From: Flammeovirga yaeyamensis
Lineage (GTDB): Bacteria; Bacteroidota; Bacteroidia; Cytophagales; Flammeovirgaceae
DNA length: 64,000 nucleotides
Direction: 5' to 3'
Assembly (NCBI RefSeq): GCF_018736045.1
Contig: NZ_CP076132.1
Coordinates: forward strand, 2,837,501-2,901,500
Shown: positions 9,361-16,688 of the stretch, in pieces
Numbering within the stretch: position 1 is the stretch's first letter
Layout: every line of letters starts with the position of its first letter
The notes under the pieces: model-generated
Told to the model about the DNA's origin: nothing
The model's database searches: none
The model's input: only the letters and a program-made list of their open reading frames with translations
Program-made: the position numbers and the translations under genes

Positions 9361-9405
9361 AAAATTATTTGCTGCATTTCGAGGGAGGTCCTCACAAATA
9401 ATTTT
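9361..9405. other. Nested hairpin of unknown role between two operons
   Basis: An 11-base perfect inverted repeat (9361-9371 with 9395-9405) encloses 23 bases. Within them GAGG (9381-9384) can pair with CCTC (9390-9393). It directly adjoins the minus-strand terminator at 9331-9360, so on that strand the order is structured element, then terminator. It could be the body of a small RNA, a 3' UTR element or a processed end. I do not recognise an RNA family. Confidence 0.5.
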
Positions 9406-9509
9406 CATCACAAAGTTATAAAGTTTTTTACTCTAAGTGAAAATTATCGTATGCTATATTTCTAAATACTGTTATCCTTTGATAATAACTTGTATAAAAG
9501 AGGATAAAA

Positions 9510-10748
9510 TCAATTAAACTTGATCGACTTAATTGGTGATATACCTAAAACAATAGAACTTGGTATTAAAAGCCCTAAAGATGTTAATACTATAATAGTG
9601 ATATTGATTAAGAATATTGTGTCCCAATGGAAACTAAAAGGTACATGATCTAAGTAATAAGTGGATGCCTCTAGTGGAATAATCTTGAATTTTTGTTGAA
9701 CAACACCAAAAATCAAAGCAACACCATTTCCAATAAGCATTCCTTTTACAGCCATTCTTATACCATCAAAAATAAAAATCTTCTGCAATAAATTATTATT
9801 GGCTCCTAATGCTTTGAATGTACCAATCATAGCCGTTCTCTCCATTATAAGGATTAACATAATTGAGATCACATTGAATATGGCAACACTCACTATTACT
9901 ATCAAAAAGATCCAAACGTTGTTGTATAACATATGAAACCAATCGAAGAAATGGGCATATTTATCTTTCACACTTCTCATATGAAGATGTACATCAACAT
10001 ATTCCTCATCGATCTCTGTTCCAATATCATCTAGTTTATCAAAATCGTCAACTATAATCTCCATCCCACCAACCAATGAGTCTCCCCAATTGTTTAGTCT
10101 TCTGACAAGATTAATATCTCCATAAGCTACCATATCATCAAAATCTTCCAAACCAGTACTGTAAATACCCGAGATTTTCATTTTCCTAGCTTTTGGAGGC
10201 TTTTGAATGAAGTAAATAATGATATCATCATTTACTTTTAAATGCATTTTAGTCGCTAGAGATTTACTAATCATTATTTCCTTCGCACCATTTTTCTCCA
10301 CTTCTAATGAAGGGAAACGTCCTGCTACTATTTCTTTGTTCCATCGTTCAATCTGATAATCTTTCGATAGTCCTTTAATAAGTAAACCTGCTACTTCCTC
10401 GTTCGATTTTAGTAATCCCCATTTATGAGCGTAATTATATACGTTCTTTACATGTGGCAACTCTTCTTTATAATTATGTAGATCGGAATTATTTACGTTC
10501 ACTGGAGGTTCTTCTTTACTCCTATTCATGGTAAACTTTTCTACATTTAAATGGCCAACATGTAGAAATAATTTATCCTCTATACCCTCCTTAAATCCGT
10601 AAAAAATTGAAAAGGCTAAAATCAAAGCACCAACGCCTAAAGCCACACTACCAATAGCGATTTTAGAAATTAGCTTTGTAAAAGAATTATTTCTGTGAGC
10701 ACTTAACCTTTTTGATATAAAATAAGGTAAACTGTTTCTTCCCTTCAT
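9510..10748 (-). CDS. LolC/LolE-type FtsX-like ABC transporter permease
   Basis: The 412-residue product has one N-terminal transmembrane helix (about 25-50), a large periplasmic domain, and three C-terminal helices (about 275-405) typical of lipoprotein-releasing or MacB-like permeases. The opening YFISKRLSAHRNNSFTKLISKIAIGSVALGVG closely follows the LolC/LolE pattern, split here only for description into the ISKRL and SKIAIGSVALGVG parts. LolCDE extracts lipoproteins from the inner membrane for transport to the outer membrane. No LolD ATPase is adjacent. It is last in the menA-TPR-xseA-xseB operon, 16 bases after xseB. Confidence 0.85.
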   Translation of the reverse strand: MKGRNSLPYFISKRLSAHRNNSFTKLISKIAIGSVALGVGALILAFSIFYGFKEGIEDKLFLHVGHLNVEKFTMNRSKEEPPVNVNNSDLHNYKEELPHVKNVYNYAHKWGLLKSNEEVAGLLIKGLSKDYQIERWNKEIVAGRFPSLEVEKNGAKEIMISKSLATKMHLKVNDDIIIYFIQKPPKARKMKISGIYSTGLEDFDDMVAYGDINLVRRLNNWGDSLVGGMEIIVDDFDKLDDIGTEIDEEYVDVHLHMRSVKDKYAHFFDWFHMLYNNVWIFLIVIVSVAIFNVISIMLILIMERTAMIGTFKALGANNNLLQKIFIFDGIRMAVKGMLIGNGVALIFGVVQQKFKIIPLEASTYYLDHVPFSFHWDTIFLINITIIVLTSLGLLIPSSIVLGISPIKSIKFN

Positions 10749-10764
10749 TCCTTAGAGGATATAC

Positions 10765-10968
10765 TTAATTGTTGTCTGAAAAAATATCCGATAACTCTTG
10801 ATCGATTCCTTTTAGTTTATCTTTACACCACTGAATTAAGAACTTGGCACGTTTTGCCAACTTCGCTAATTCATCAATGGCTACTTCTTCTTCGTCTAAT
10901 TTATTCTGAATTTCTTGAAGTTCTTTTAAAGCCGATTCGTAAGTTAATTGTTCGTCTTTTTCTGACAT
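10765..10968 (-). CDS. xseB: Exodeoxyribonuclease VII small subunit
   Basis: At 67 residues it has the size of XseB, and the pattern TYESALKELQEIQNKLDEEE followed by a helix with LAKRAKFLIQWCKDKL is the family signature. It coats the XseA arms of exonuclease VII, which degrades single-stranded DNA from both ends. The gene follows xseA by 32 bases. Confidence 0.93.
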   Translation of the reverse strand: MSEKDEQLTYESALKELQEIQNKLDEEEVAIDELAKLAKRAKFLIQWCKDKLKGIDQELSDIFSDNN

Positions 10969-11000
10969 ATTTTTTCTATTAAACTTAGTTATGTACGAAT

Positions 11001-12503
11001 TTAGTCAATTTTATTTACTAAACTTTCAATTTTGAAACCTTTACCGATGGTTTGTATTTTTTCTCCTTCTTTGAGGTCTTCTTTTTTTAGAAGTTTACCC
11101 TCTCTAAGCGTCATAGTGTATCCTTTATCAATAATTTTCTCAGGGTTATTCGACTCTACCTTTAACTCTATAATATCTAACTGATGTAAAGCAGATTTGA
11201 TATTTGATTTAAATAAAGAAGAAATGTTATCAGATAAATGCTCAAAATTATTGATTTTCCTTTTGAGCAAGAAGTTCACATCTTGATATCTAATTTTTGA
11301 TCTTTCAAGTAACATGTGTTGATTAGAAATAGTATTATCAAAATTCCTTTTCAAAACATCTTTCTGATAACTCAATCGCTGATTTTCTCTTCGAACTTGT
11401 CCCTTAGAAGTATCCTTAATGGATTGGTTCAACTGTTTCAATTGTGAATGTTCATCATCCACTTTTGATTTGATTGTACCTCTAATTTCATAATCAAATT
11501 TTTCGATTCGATGATGATGCATATAAAGGTATTTATCAAACTTAGGTAAAACACGGGATTCTGCTAATTCTATTTGCTTCTGCTCAAATTGTATTCTATT
11601 CTTCAAGTTATTTGATATTGAATCAAAACTTAACATCAAGTTCTGCTCAAAATTGAAATTCCTTGAGATGATAAATTGAGCAGCAGCTGTAGGTGTTTTC
11701 TCCTTTCTATTTGCAACGATATCAGCAATACTTTCATCCCTTTCGTGCCCTATTCCAGTGATAACAGGAAGAGTACATAAAGCTATTGCTTCTCCAATAT
11801 CAAAGTTATCAAACGCTAAAAGGTCTGTCTTTGAACCTCCTCCTCTAATGATACAAATAGCGTCATACTTTTCGTCTAAAGCCTGAATAGTATGTATTTG
11901 TTTAATGATAGATTTGGTCGCATTACTGCCTTGAACTTCACTATCAAATAATTTAATAGTAAACTGATATCCAAAGTCATTATTTCTTAGTTGTTTCATA
12001 AAGTCCTCATAACCTGCCGCTTTAGGTGAGGATATAATTGCTATTCTTTCAAATACTAATGGAATCTTTAATAATTTCTGTTTATCAATAAGTCCGGCCG
12101 AAGCCAATCGTTGAATTGCTAATCTTCTTAGTCTTTCTAATTCACCTAATGAATGGTTCTCATCAATATCAATAACATTGAGCGATAAACCATAAATAGA
12201 ATGGAATTGAATATTTATTTCAATGACTACAGATGACCCTCTTTTAATAATTTCGTCAAAAACATCATCACCTAAACGCTTTTTTAAAGCCAGATAGCTT
12301 TGACTCCAAATATTAGCCTGCTGTTTAGCAATAATCTGTTTATCGTCCTTTTCTATAATTTCGAGATGAACGTGCCCATTTCGGATAGAAACATTCGAAA
12401 TTTCTACTTTTATCCAAAATGATTGGTCGATCTCTCCTATTTTTTTGGCTATACTTTCGTTAAGTCTTGAGAGTTTATATATGGGCCTATTACCACTCAT
12501 CAT
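11001..12503 (-). CDS. xseA: Exodeoxyribonuclease VII large subunit
   Basis: XseA is the catalytic subunit of exonuclease VII, acting on single-stranded DNA in repair and recombination. An N-terminal OB-fold (about residues 20-110) is followed by the catalytic domain with IAIISSPKAAGYEDF, the IIRGGGSKTDLLAFD motif, the PVITGIGHERDESIAD motif and KTPTAAAQFI. A long coiled-coil region follows (about 280-440). Length 500 is slightly above the usual 400-460 because of that coiled coil. The ATG at 12503 overlaps the end of the TPR gene by 14 bases, which indicates translational coupling. Confidence 0.95.
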   Translation of the reverse strand: MMSGNRPIYKLSRLNESIAKKIGEIDQSFWIKVEISNVSIRNGHVHLEIIEKDDKQIIAKQQANIWSQSYLALKKRLGDDVFDEIIKRGSSVVIEINIQFHSIYGLSLNVIDIDENHSLGELERLRRLAIQRLASAGLIDKQKLLKIPLVFERIAIISSPKAAGYEDFMKQLRNNDFGYQFTIKLFDSEVQGSNATKSIIKQIHTIQALDEKYDAICIIRGGGSKTDLLAFDNFDIGEAIALCTLPVITGIGHERDESIADIVANRKEKTPTAAAQFIISRNFNFEQNLMLSFDSISNNLKNRIQFEQKQIELAESRVLPKFDKYLYMHHHRIEKFDYEIRGTIKSKVDDEHSQLKQLNQSIKDTSKGQVRRENQRLSYQKDVLKRNFDNTISNQHMLLERSKIRYQDVNFLLKRKINNFEHLSDNISSLFKSNIKSALHQLDIIELKVESNNPEKIIDKGYTMTLREGKLLKKEDLKEGEKIQTIGKGFKIESLVNKID

Positions 12504-12828
12504 CGTCGTCTAACTGAAAATTTGTATAGGCATTTCTCAATTCCTTTAAAGCATGATGATCCTTTTCTCTTTCACAAACCACCAAACCTTTTTTATAGAT
12601 CTCCTCTGCTTCTTCTCTATTATCTATTTCAGTATAGGCAATAGCCGCATGATAATAGGTACCTGTATACGATTCGTGATCTTTAAGTAATAGATCGTAA
12701 TAGAAAATGGCTTTTTCCCAATTTTTATCAGATGCATATTCTGTAGCTAGACCATAGATAACAAATGGATCTGATGGATCTTCTTTATAAAATTCGAGTA
12801 ATTGATTTAATCTTTGAATATTCATCAA
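12490..12828 (-). CDS. Small tetratricopeptide repeat protein
   Basis: The 112-residue protein consists of about three TPR-like helix pairs: DPFVIYGLATEYASDKNWEK, AIFYYDLLLKDHESYTGTYY and AIAYTEIDNREEAEEIYKKG. There is no signal peptide, so it should be cytoplasmic. TPRs mediate protein-protein contact. It sits between menA and xseA with eight bases or fewer of spacing on the upstream side and a 14-base overlap downstream. A partner cannot be named from sequence. Confidence 0.85.
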   Translation of the reverse strand: MMNIQRLNQLLEFYKEDPSDPFVIYGLATEYASDKNWEKAIFYYDLLLKDHESYTGTYYHAAIAYTEIDNREEAEEIYKKGLVVCEREKDHHALKELRNAYTNFQLDDDDEW

Positions 12829-12835
12829 TCAGAAA

Positions 12836-13747
12836 TTAAAATTGAAAGTATAAAGGTAAAAGTTGAGTTACTCCAAATAAGATAGAAAATAAAAGAGAAG
12901 TAATGGCCATTTGTTTCAAATAAGGATCCAATTCACTTGGCTCTTTTAAACGTGTTACCGCCCAACCATTTTTTCTCAATAATGGGAAAATAATAACGAA
13001 TAACCATTGTAAAGGTGATTCATAATTAAAATACACATAACATAGACCACAAATAATTGCAGAAAATAGTAATAACCAATGATACATCACGGCCCATTTT
13101 CTTCCTAATCTTACTGGAATTGATTTTTTTCCTGCTTCTATATCAGATTCAATATCTCTTATATTGTTTACGTTGAGTACAGCTACTGCAAGCAAACCAC
13201 AAGCTGTTGCCGGGAATAATAAAGTGATATCTAATTCACCTACCTGTAGGTAATAACTTCCTAGCACACCTACCCAACCAAAAAAGATTAATACACTTAA
13301 ATCGCCTAAACCAGCATACCCATAGGGCTTTTTACCTGCGGTATATGTAATTGCTGCAATAATGGCTAAAACACCTAACCCAATGAAGTATAAAAATTCA
13401 TCTAGTGTGGATATGCTCTGATAGAGTAAACCAATTCCCGATACAAATGAGAGCGCACTAAAGATATAAATCGCTCTTTTCATTGATTCTTTTGATATCT
13501 CACCACTCTGAACAGCCCTTTGCGGACCTTTTCTCCCCTCATGATCTGCTCCATTTACGGCATCACCGTAGTCATTGGCTAAATTCGAAAGAATTTGTAG
13601 TAGTACTGTCGTTAAAATAGTCAACCAAAAAATCTCAAAACTGAAAAATCCTTGCAGTACTTTATACGCCATTAAATTGGCCAAAAGAATACTGGAAATT
13701 GCTAATGGTAATGTTCTTAATCTAAAGGCCTGAATCCAAGCTTTCAT
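12836..13747 (-). CDS. menA: 1,4-dihydroxy-2-naphthoate polyprenyltransferase
   Basis: MenA attaches the polyprenyl tail to dihydroxynaphthoate in menaquinone synthesis, at the inner membrane. The two Asp-rich UbiA-family motifs are visible: NLANDYGDAVNGADHEG and NNIRDIESDIEAGKKS, along with about eight hydrophobic helices. I start at ATG 13747 (MKAWIQAFRLRTLPLA), the conserved family start; an upstream ATG at 13801 would overlap the divergent sirtuin control region. It heads a five-gene operon. The neighbouring genes have no link to quinone synthesis. Confidence 0.93.
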   Translation of the reverse strand: MKAWIQAFRLRTLPLAISSILLANLMAYKVLQGFFSFEIFWLTILTTVLLQILSNLANDYGDAVNGADHEGRKGPQRAVQSGEISKESMKRAIYIFSALSFVSGIGLLYQSISTLDEFLYFIGLGVLAIIAAITYTAGKKPYGYAGLGDLSVLIFFGWVGVLGSYYLQVGELDITLLFPATACGLLAVAVLNVNNIRDIESDIEAGKKSIPVRLGRKWAVMYHWLLLFSAIICGLCYVYFNYESPLQWLFVIIFPLLRKNGWAVTRLKEPSELDPYLKQMAITSLLFSILFGVTQLLPLYFQF

Positions 13748-13838
13748 AAAATTGTTCGTTATGTCAATAATTAGGACAATAATACTTTCTTTCATTGACA
13801 TTTACACATATATTAAGTTCGTTTTAAAAATAACTCAT

Positions 13839-14540
13839 ATGAAAAAGAAAAAAATTGTTGTTTTGACCGGTGCTGGTATCAGTGCAGAGAGCGGAATTGC
13901 CACTTTTAGAGGTAGCGATGGTCTTTGGGAAGGGCACGATATTATGGATGTAGCATCCCCAGAAGGTTGGGCAAAAGACAGAGAATTAGTACTTGATTTC
14001 TATAATCAAAGGAGACGAAATGGGATAAACGCTAAACCAAATAAAGGGCACATTACTTTAGCTGCTTTAGAAAAATATTATGACGTTGAAATAATCACTC
14101 AAAATGTAGATCACTTACATGAATTGGCAGGTTCTACCAAAGTCACCCATTTACATGGCAAATTATTTGAAAGTAGAAGTACTTTAGACCCTAATTTAAT
14201 TTACCCCGTAGAAGGTACTGAATTAAACCTAGGTGATAAATGTGAAAAAGGAAGTCAGTTAAGACCAAATATCGTTTGGTTTGGAGAAGATGTCCCTATG
14301 ATGGAGAAAGCAATTACTTTAACAGAGGAGGCCGATTTCTTTATTATAGTTGGAACATCTTTACAAGTTTATCCTGCTGCAGGATTACTACATTATGTCC
14401 CTTCACATTGTAAACTCTTTTTAGTTGACCCTAATGTTCCGAAGGGAATCGACCCATCTAAAATAAAAGTAATTGAAGCCTCTGCCACTCAAGGAGTTCC
14501 AGAATTAATGGATTATTTCATGAAAATTGACCATATCTGA
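13839..14540 (+). CDS. Sirtuin, NAD-dependent protein deacylase
   Basis: Sirtuins remove acyl groups from lysine using NAD. The Rossmann motif GAGISAESGIATFR, QNVDHLHE, the catalytic HLHG and LRPNIVWFGE are all present in 234 residues. Tyr55 and Arg58 (YNQR) form the YxxR pair that marks class III enzymes of the SIRT5/CobB type, which favour negatively charged acyl groups such as succinyl. The zinc-binding region holds one Cys (DKCEKGSQ) instead of the usual four, so the zinc ribbon appears lost. ATG 13839 is chosen because MKKKKIVVLTGAG is the natural N-terminus; the frame is open to 13752 but without family similarity. It is divergent from menA. Confidence 0.9.
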   Translation: MKKKKIVVLTGAGISAESGIATFRGSDGLWEGHDIMDVASPEGWAKDRELVLDFYNQRRRNGINAKPNKGHITLAALEKYYDVEIITQNVDHLHELAGSTKVTHLHGKLFESRSTLDPNLIYPVEGTELNLGDKCEKGSQLRPNIVWFGEDVPMMEKAITLTEEADFFIIVGTSLQVYPAAGLLHYVPSHCKLFLVDPNVPKGIDPSKIKVIEASATQGVPELMDYFMKIDHI

Positions 14541-14646
14541 TAAATTCTTTCACTTTTCTTTGTATAAGTGTAAAGCGTACATTATCATTACACAAGCAAA
14601 TTTAAAACTGTGTTTCCCGATTGTATTATTATCGACTAACTACATT

Positions 14647-15051
14647 ATGAATGATTTAATAATTAACAAAAACAGCAAAAATATTCAAATTCCTCAAGTA
14701 ACATTAAAATATAACGAATCTAGCGGCAACATTTATGGACAATCTTTTCATATCACTGCTGCTGAGTTATACAGAGAAATAACGATGTGGATTGACGAAT
14801 ATTTTGTACTGAAGAATGATTTATCACTAACATTTGGTATTACTTATTTTGACACAGCTTCCTCAAAAGGAATTTTTAATGTTTTAGAAACATTAAAAAA
14901 ATGGCAATTGAAAGGAAAGAAAATTTCGATTGTTTGGTATGTATTAGAAAATGATGATGACTTATTAGAAGATATTGAAGAATTATCAGAAAGTGCTGAT
15001 GTTCACATTTCTACTATCCTATCTGATAAATCTCAATTAATAGCCAGTTAA
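14647..15051 (+). CDS. SiaC-like regulatory phosphoprotein (DUF1987)
   Basis: DUF1987 proteins are small single-domain partners of SpoIIE phosphatases; in Pseudomonas SiaC is phosphorylated on a Thr by SiaB and dephosphorylated by SiaA. This 134-residue protein has the core FGITYFDTASSKGIFNVL, in which Thr70 matches the phosphorylated position, followed by the usual strand SIVWYVLENDDDLLED. ATG 14647 gives MNDLIINKNS; the frame extends upstream to 14527 but overlaps the sirtuin stop and is not family-like. It has no kinase or phosphatase directly beside it, so its partners must act in trans. The gene ends at a bidirectional terminator. Confidence 0.82.
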   Translation: MNDLIINKNSKNIQIPQVTLKYNESSGNIYGQSFHITAAELYREITMWIDEYFVLKNDLSLTFGITYFDTASSKGIFNVLETLKKWQLKGKKISIVWYVLENDDDLLEDIEELSESADVHISTILSDKSQLIAS

Positions 15052-15066
15052 TGATTAATCAAAAAA

Positions 15067-15096
15067 AAATAGGTCAACATTTAAGTTGACCTATTT
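15067..15096. terminator. Bidirectional terminator between convergent genes
   Basis: A 12-base perfect stem (15067-15078 with 15085-15096) is flanked by A on the left and T on the right. It serves the SiaC-like gene on plus and the secreted protein gene on minus, which stops at 15099. Confidence 0.9.
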
Positions 15097-15098
15097 TT

Positions 15099-15539
15099 TT
15101 ATTTCTTGATATTTATAATCAATATCCTTGCTCCCGGCAAAACGTTGTATGCTCCATAGATTCTATCACTGTCTGCATAATAAACGTTTGTACCATCTGA
15201 TTGGATAACTGATACAGCCTCGCTTTTTGGCTTATATATTTTTTTACCGTTTGTGTTTATTCCAACTACTGGCGTTAGATATGAATTATCTTTTGCTGTT
15301 AAAGCTACTCTTTCTTCTCTAGTAATTGGAATATTCGGATCAAAGAACTCCTGAAAAACTAAATCATTATCTTCTTTGATTTCTATTTTATGTAGATAAA
15401 CTTCTGATTGGTTATCTATATCTTCTATAATTTCTTGTGTTTCGTTGGAAAGGTAATTGAAACTGTCAACACCTTGGGCAAATAAGTTATTTAGTGTCAG
15501 GGAAACAAAAAATATTAGTGGTAATACTCTCATAATCAT
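15099..15539 (-). CDS. Secreted protein of unknown function (146 aa)
   Basis: I do not recognise a family. A signal peptide is clear (VLPLIFFVSLTLNNLFAQ, cleavage near residue 22). The mature part of about 124 residues is acidic at first (ETQEIIEDIDNQSEVYLHKIEI is split here into ETQEII and IDNQSE) and then beta-rich, ending with ILIINIKK. It contains no Cys in the mature part and no repeat. It is a single gene with its own terminator at the 3' side. The location, periplasm or outside, follows from the signal peptide only. Confidence 0.65.
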   Translation of the reverse strand: MIMRVLPLIFFVSLTLNNLFAQGVDSFNYLSNETQEIIEDIDNQSEVYLHKIEIKEDNDLVFQEFFDPNIPITREERVALTAKDNSYLTPVVGINTNGKKIYKPKSEAVSVIQSDGTNVYYADSDRIYGAYNVLPGARILIINIKK

Positions 15540-15718
15540 AACAGTTATAAAGGTTGTCCATTTACATTTATAAACGCTTTAACCAACTAAAAAGATTCTT
15601 AAATCAAGAAAAAAGTTTCTTAAATGATGATTATTAACAACAAAACACTGTCTACAACTAGAAAAGTAGTGTCACAACGAAAAAAAAGACCACTTCTAAA
15701 AGCAGTCTTTTCTTCTTA

Positions 15719-16390
15719 TTATTTTTGATCTAAAACTTCAATATCAAATATTAAAGTAGAGTTAGCGGGTATTGGCCCCATATTTCTTGAACCATAACCT
15801 AATTCTGGCGGTATCATTAACATTGCTCTAGTACCTATGGTTAGATTTTTTACACCTTCGTCCCATCCTTTAATCACTCTACCTCTACCTAATTGAAATT
15901 GGAATGGTTGTCCTCTATCACGAGAACTATCAAATTTTTCTCCATCCATGAGATAACCAACGTAATGTACTACAACTGTTTTACCATCAACAGGCTTAAC
16001 ATCTCCACCTTTCTTAATTATTTTGATACCTAATCCTGATTCTAAGAATTCATATCCTAAACGTTTTTTCTCAACATTCCACTTCGATACAGACATTTGA
16101 ATAAAAAGTAGGTCATTAGCTGTTAACTTCAACTTTTTATTATTTGTGATTTTCCTGTAGGCTACTATATCTTCTACATCATCAAAGTTTAGATCTATTC
16201 TCTTCGATTTTTTCTTTTTATTGAAATAAAAATAGTTTTTATCTACAAATTGAGCACATAGGTCTTCGAATCGTGCGTCTTTAAAGCAATAATCGATTTC
16301 CTCTTCTTGAGGGAGACACTTATCGCATTGGGCATTAGAATTTAGGAAAATAAATAATAGACTAATTAATAAATAATATGTTTTCATCAT
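15719..16390 (-). CDS. FKBP-type peptidyl-prolyl cis-trans isomerase, exported
   Basis: The C-terminal half (about residues 115-223) is a complete FKBP domain: VVVHYVGYLMDGEKFDSS, RGRVIKGWDEGVKNLTIG, AMLMIPPELGYG and STLIFDIEVLD. These proteins speed up proline isomerisation during protein folding. The N-terminus has a signal peptide (YYLLISLLFIFLNSNAQ) followed by two CxxC-like Cys pairs (CDKC, then FKDARFEDLC), so it should act in the periplasm. The middle region of about 70 residues is not assignable. The gene is monocistronic. Confidence 0.92.
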   Translation of the reverse strand: MMKTYYLLISLLFIFLNSNAQCDKCLPQEEEIDYCFKDARFEDLCAQFVDKNYFYFNKKKKSKRIDLNFDDVEDIVAYRKITNNKKLKLTANDLLFIQMSVSKWNVEKKRLGYEFLESGLGIKIIKKGGDVKPVDGKTVVVHYVGYLMDGEKFDSSRDRGQPFQFQLGRGRVIKGWDEGVKNLTIGTRAMLMIPPELGYGSRNMGPIPANSTLIFDIEVLDQK

Positions 16391-16688
16391 GTCTTGAAAA
16401 AATTAAATTTTGCTATTTCAAAGATAAGAAAGGAATTAAAAAATGTAGAGATTACTGTACAAAATGTTCAAAAATGAACAATTGATTAACAATTACAACT
16501 TGATAATAAAGTAAAGAAAGTACTTGTAACTATCTGTTTACCTGATAGTTACACAGGTATAAGATGTTCAAATTTCAATATGGAAAGATTTTAGTTTCTA
16601 ATCTATTAATATTACAATGGTAAAACTCATTTTTTTATAATTTTCAGTGATATTAAAGAACGTACATATAGGTAATAATAACTTCAAG
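16391..16688. other. Intergenic region between FKBP and PspC genes
   Basis: About 300 bases without a gene. The minus strand has a candidate -7 element TATCTTTG (plus positions 16419-16426) about 30 bases before the FKBP start. Two overlapping inverted repeats at 16526-16559 are described separately. I see nothing else. Confidence 0.5.
16526..16559 (+). promoter_or_regulatory. Two mutually exclusive hairpins in the PspC gene leader
   Basis: GTAACTATC (16526-16534) pairs perfectly with GATAGTTAC (16544-16552). TACCTG (16539-16544) can instead pair with CAGGTA (16554-16559). The two cannot form together because the second arm of the first lies in the loop of the second. They lie 130-160 bases before the ATG at 16689. 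As DNA the first repeat could also be an operator with a nine-base spacer. Confidence 0.4.

Noticed and set aside
13748-13801. Longer N-terminus for MenA
   Set aside because: The extra 18 residues do not match the family, and they would run into the divergent sirtuin upstream region.
15666-15676. Similarity of a short AGTAGTGTCA string near 15666 to the mreB repeat at 40359
   Set aside because: Ten or eleven AT-rich bases shared once in 64 kb is within chance, and no second half-site is present near 15666.
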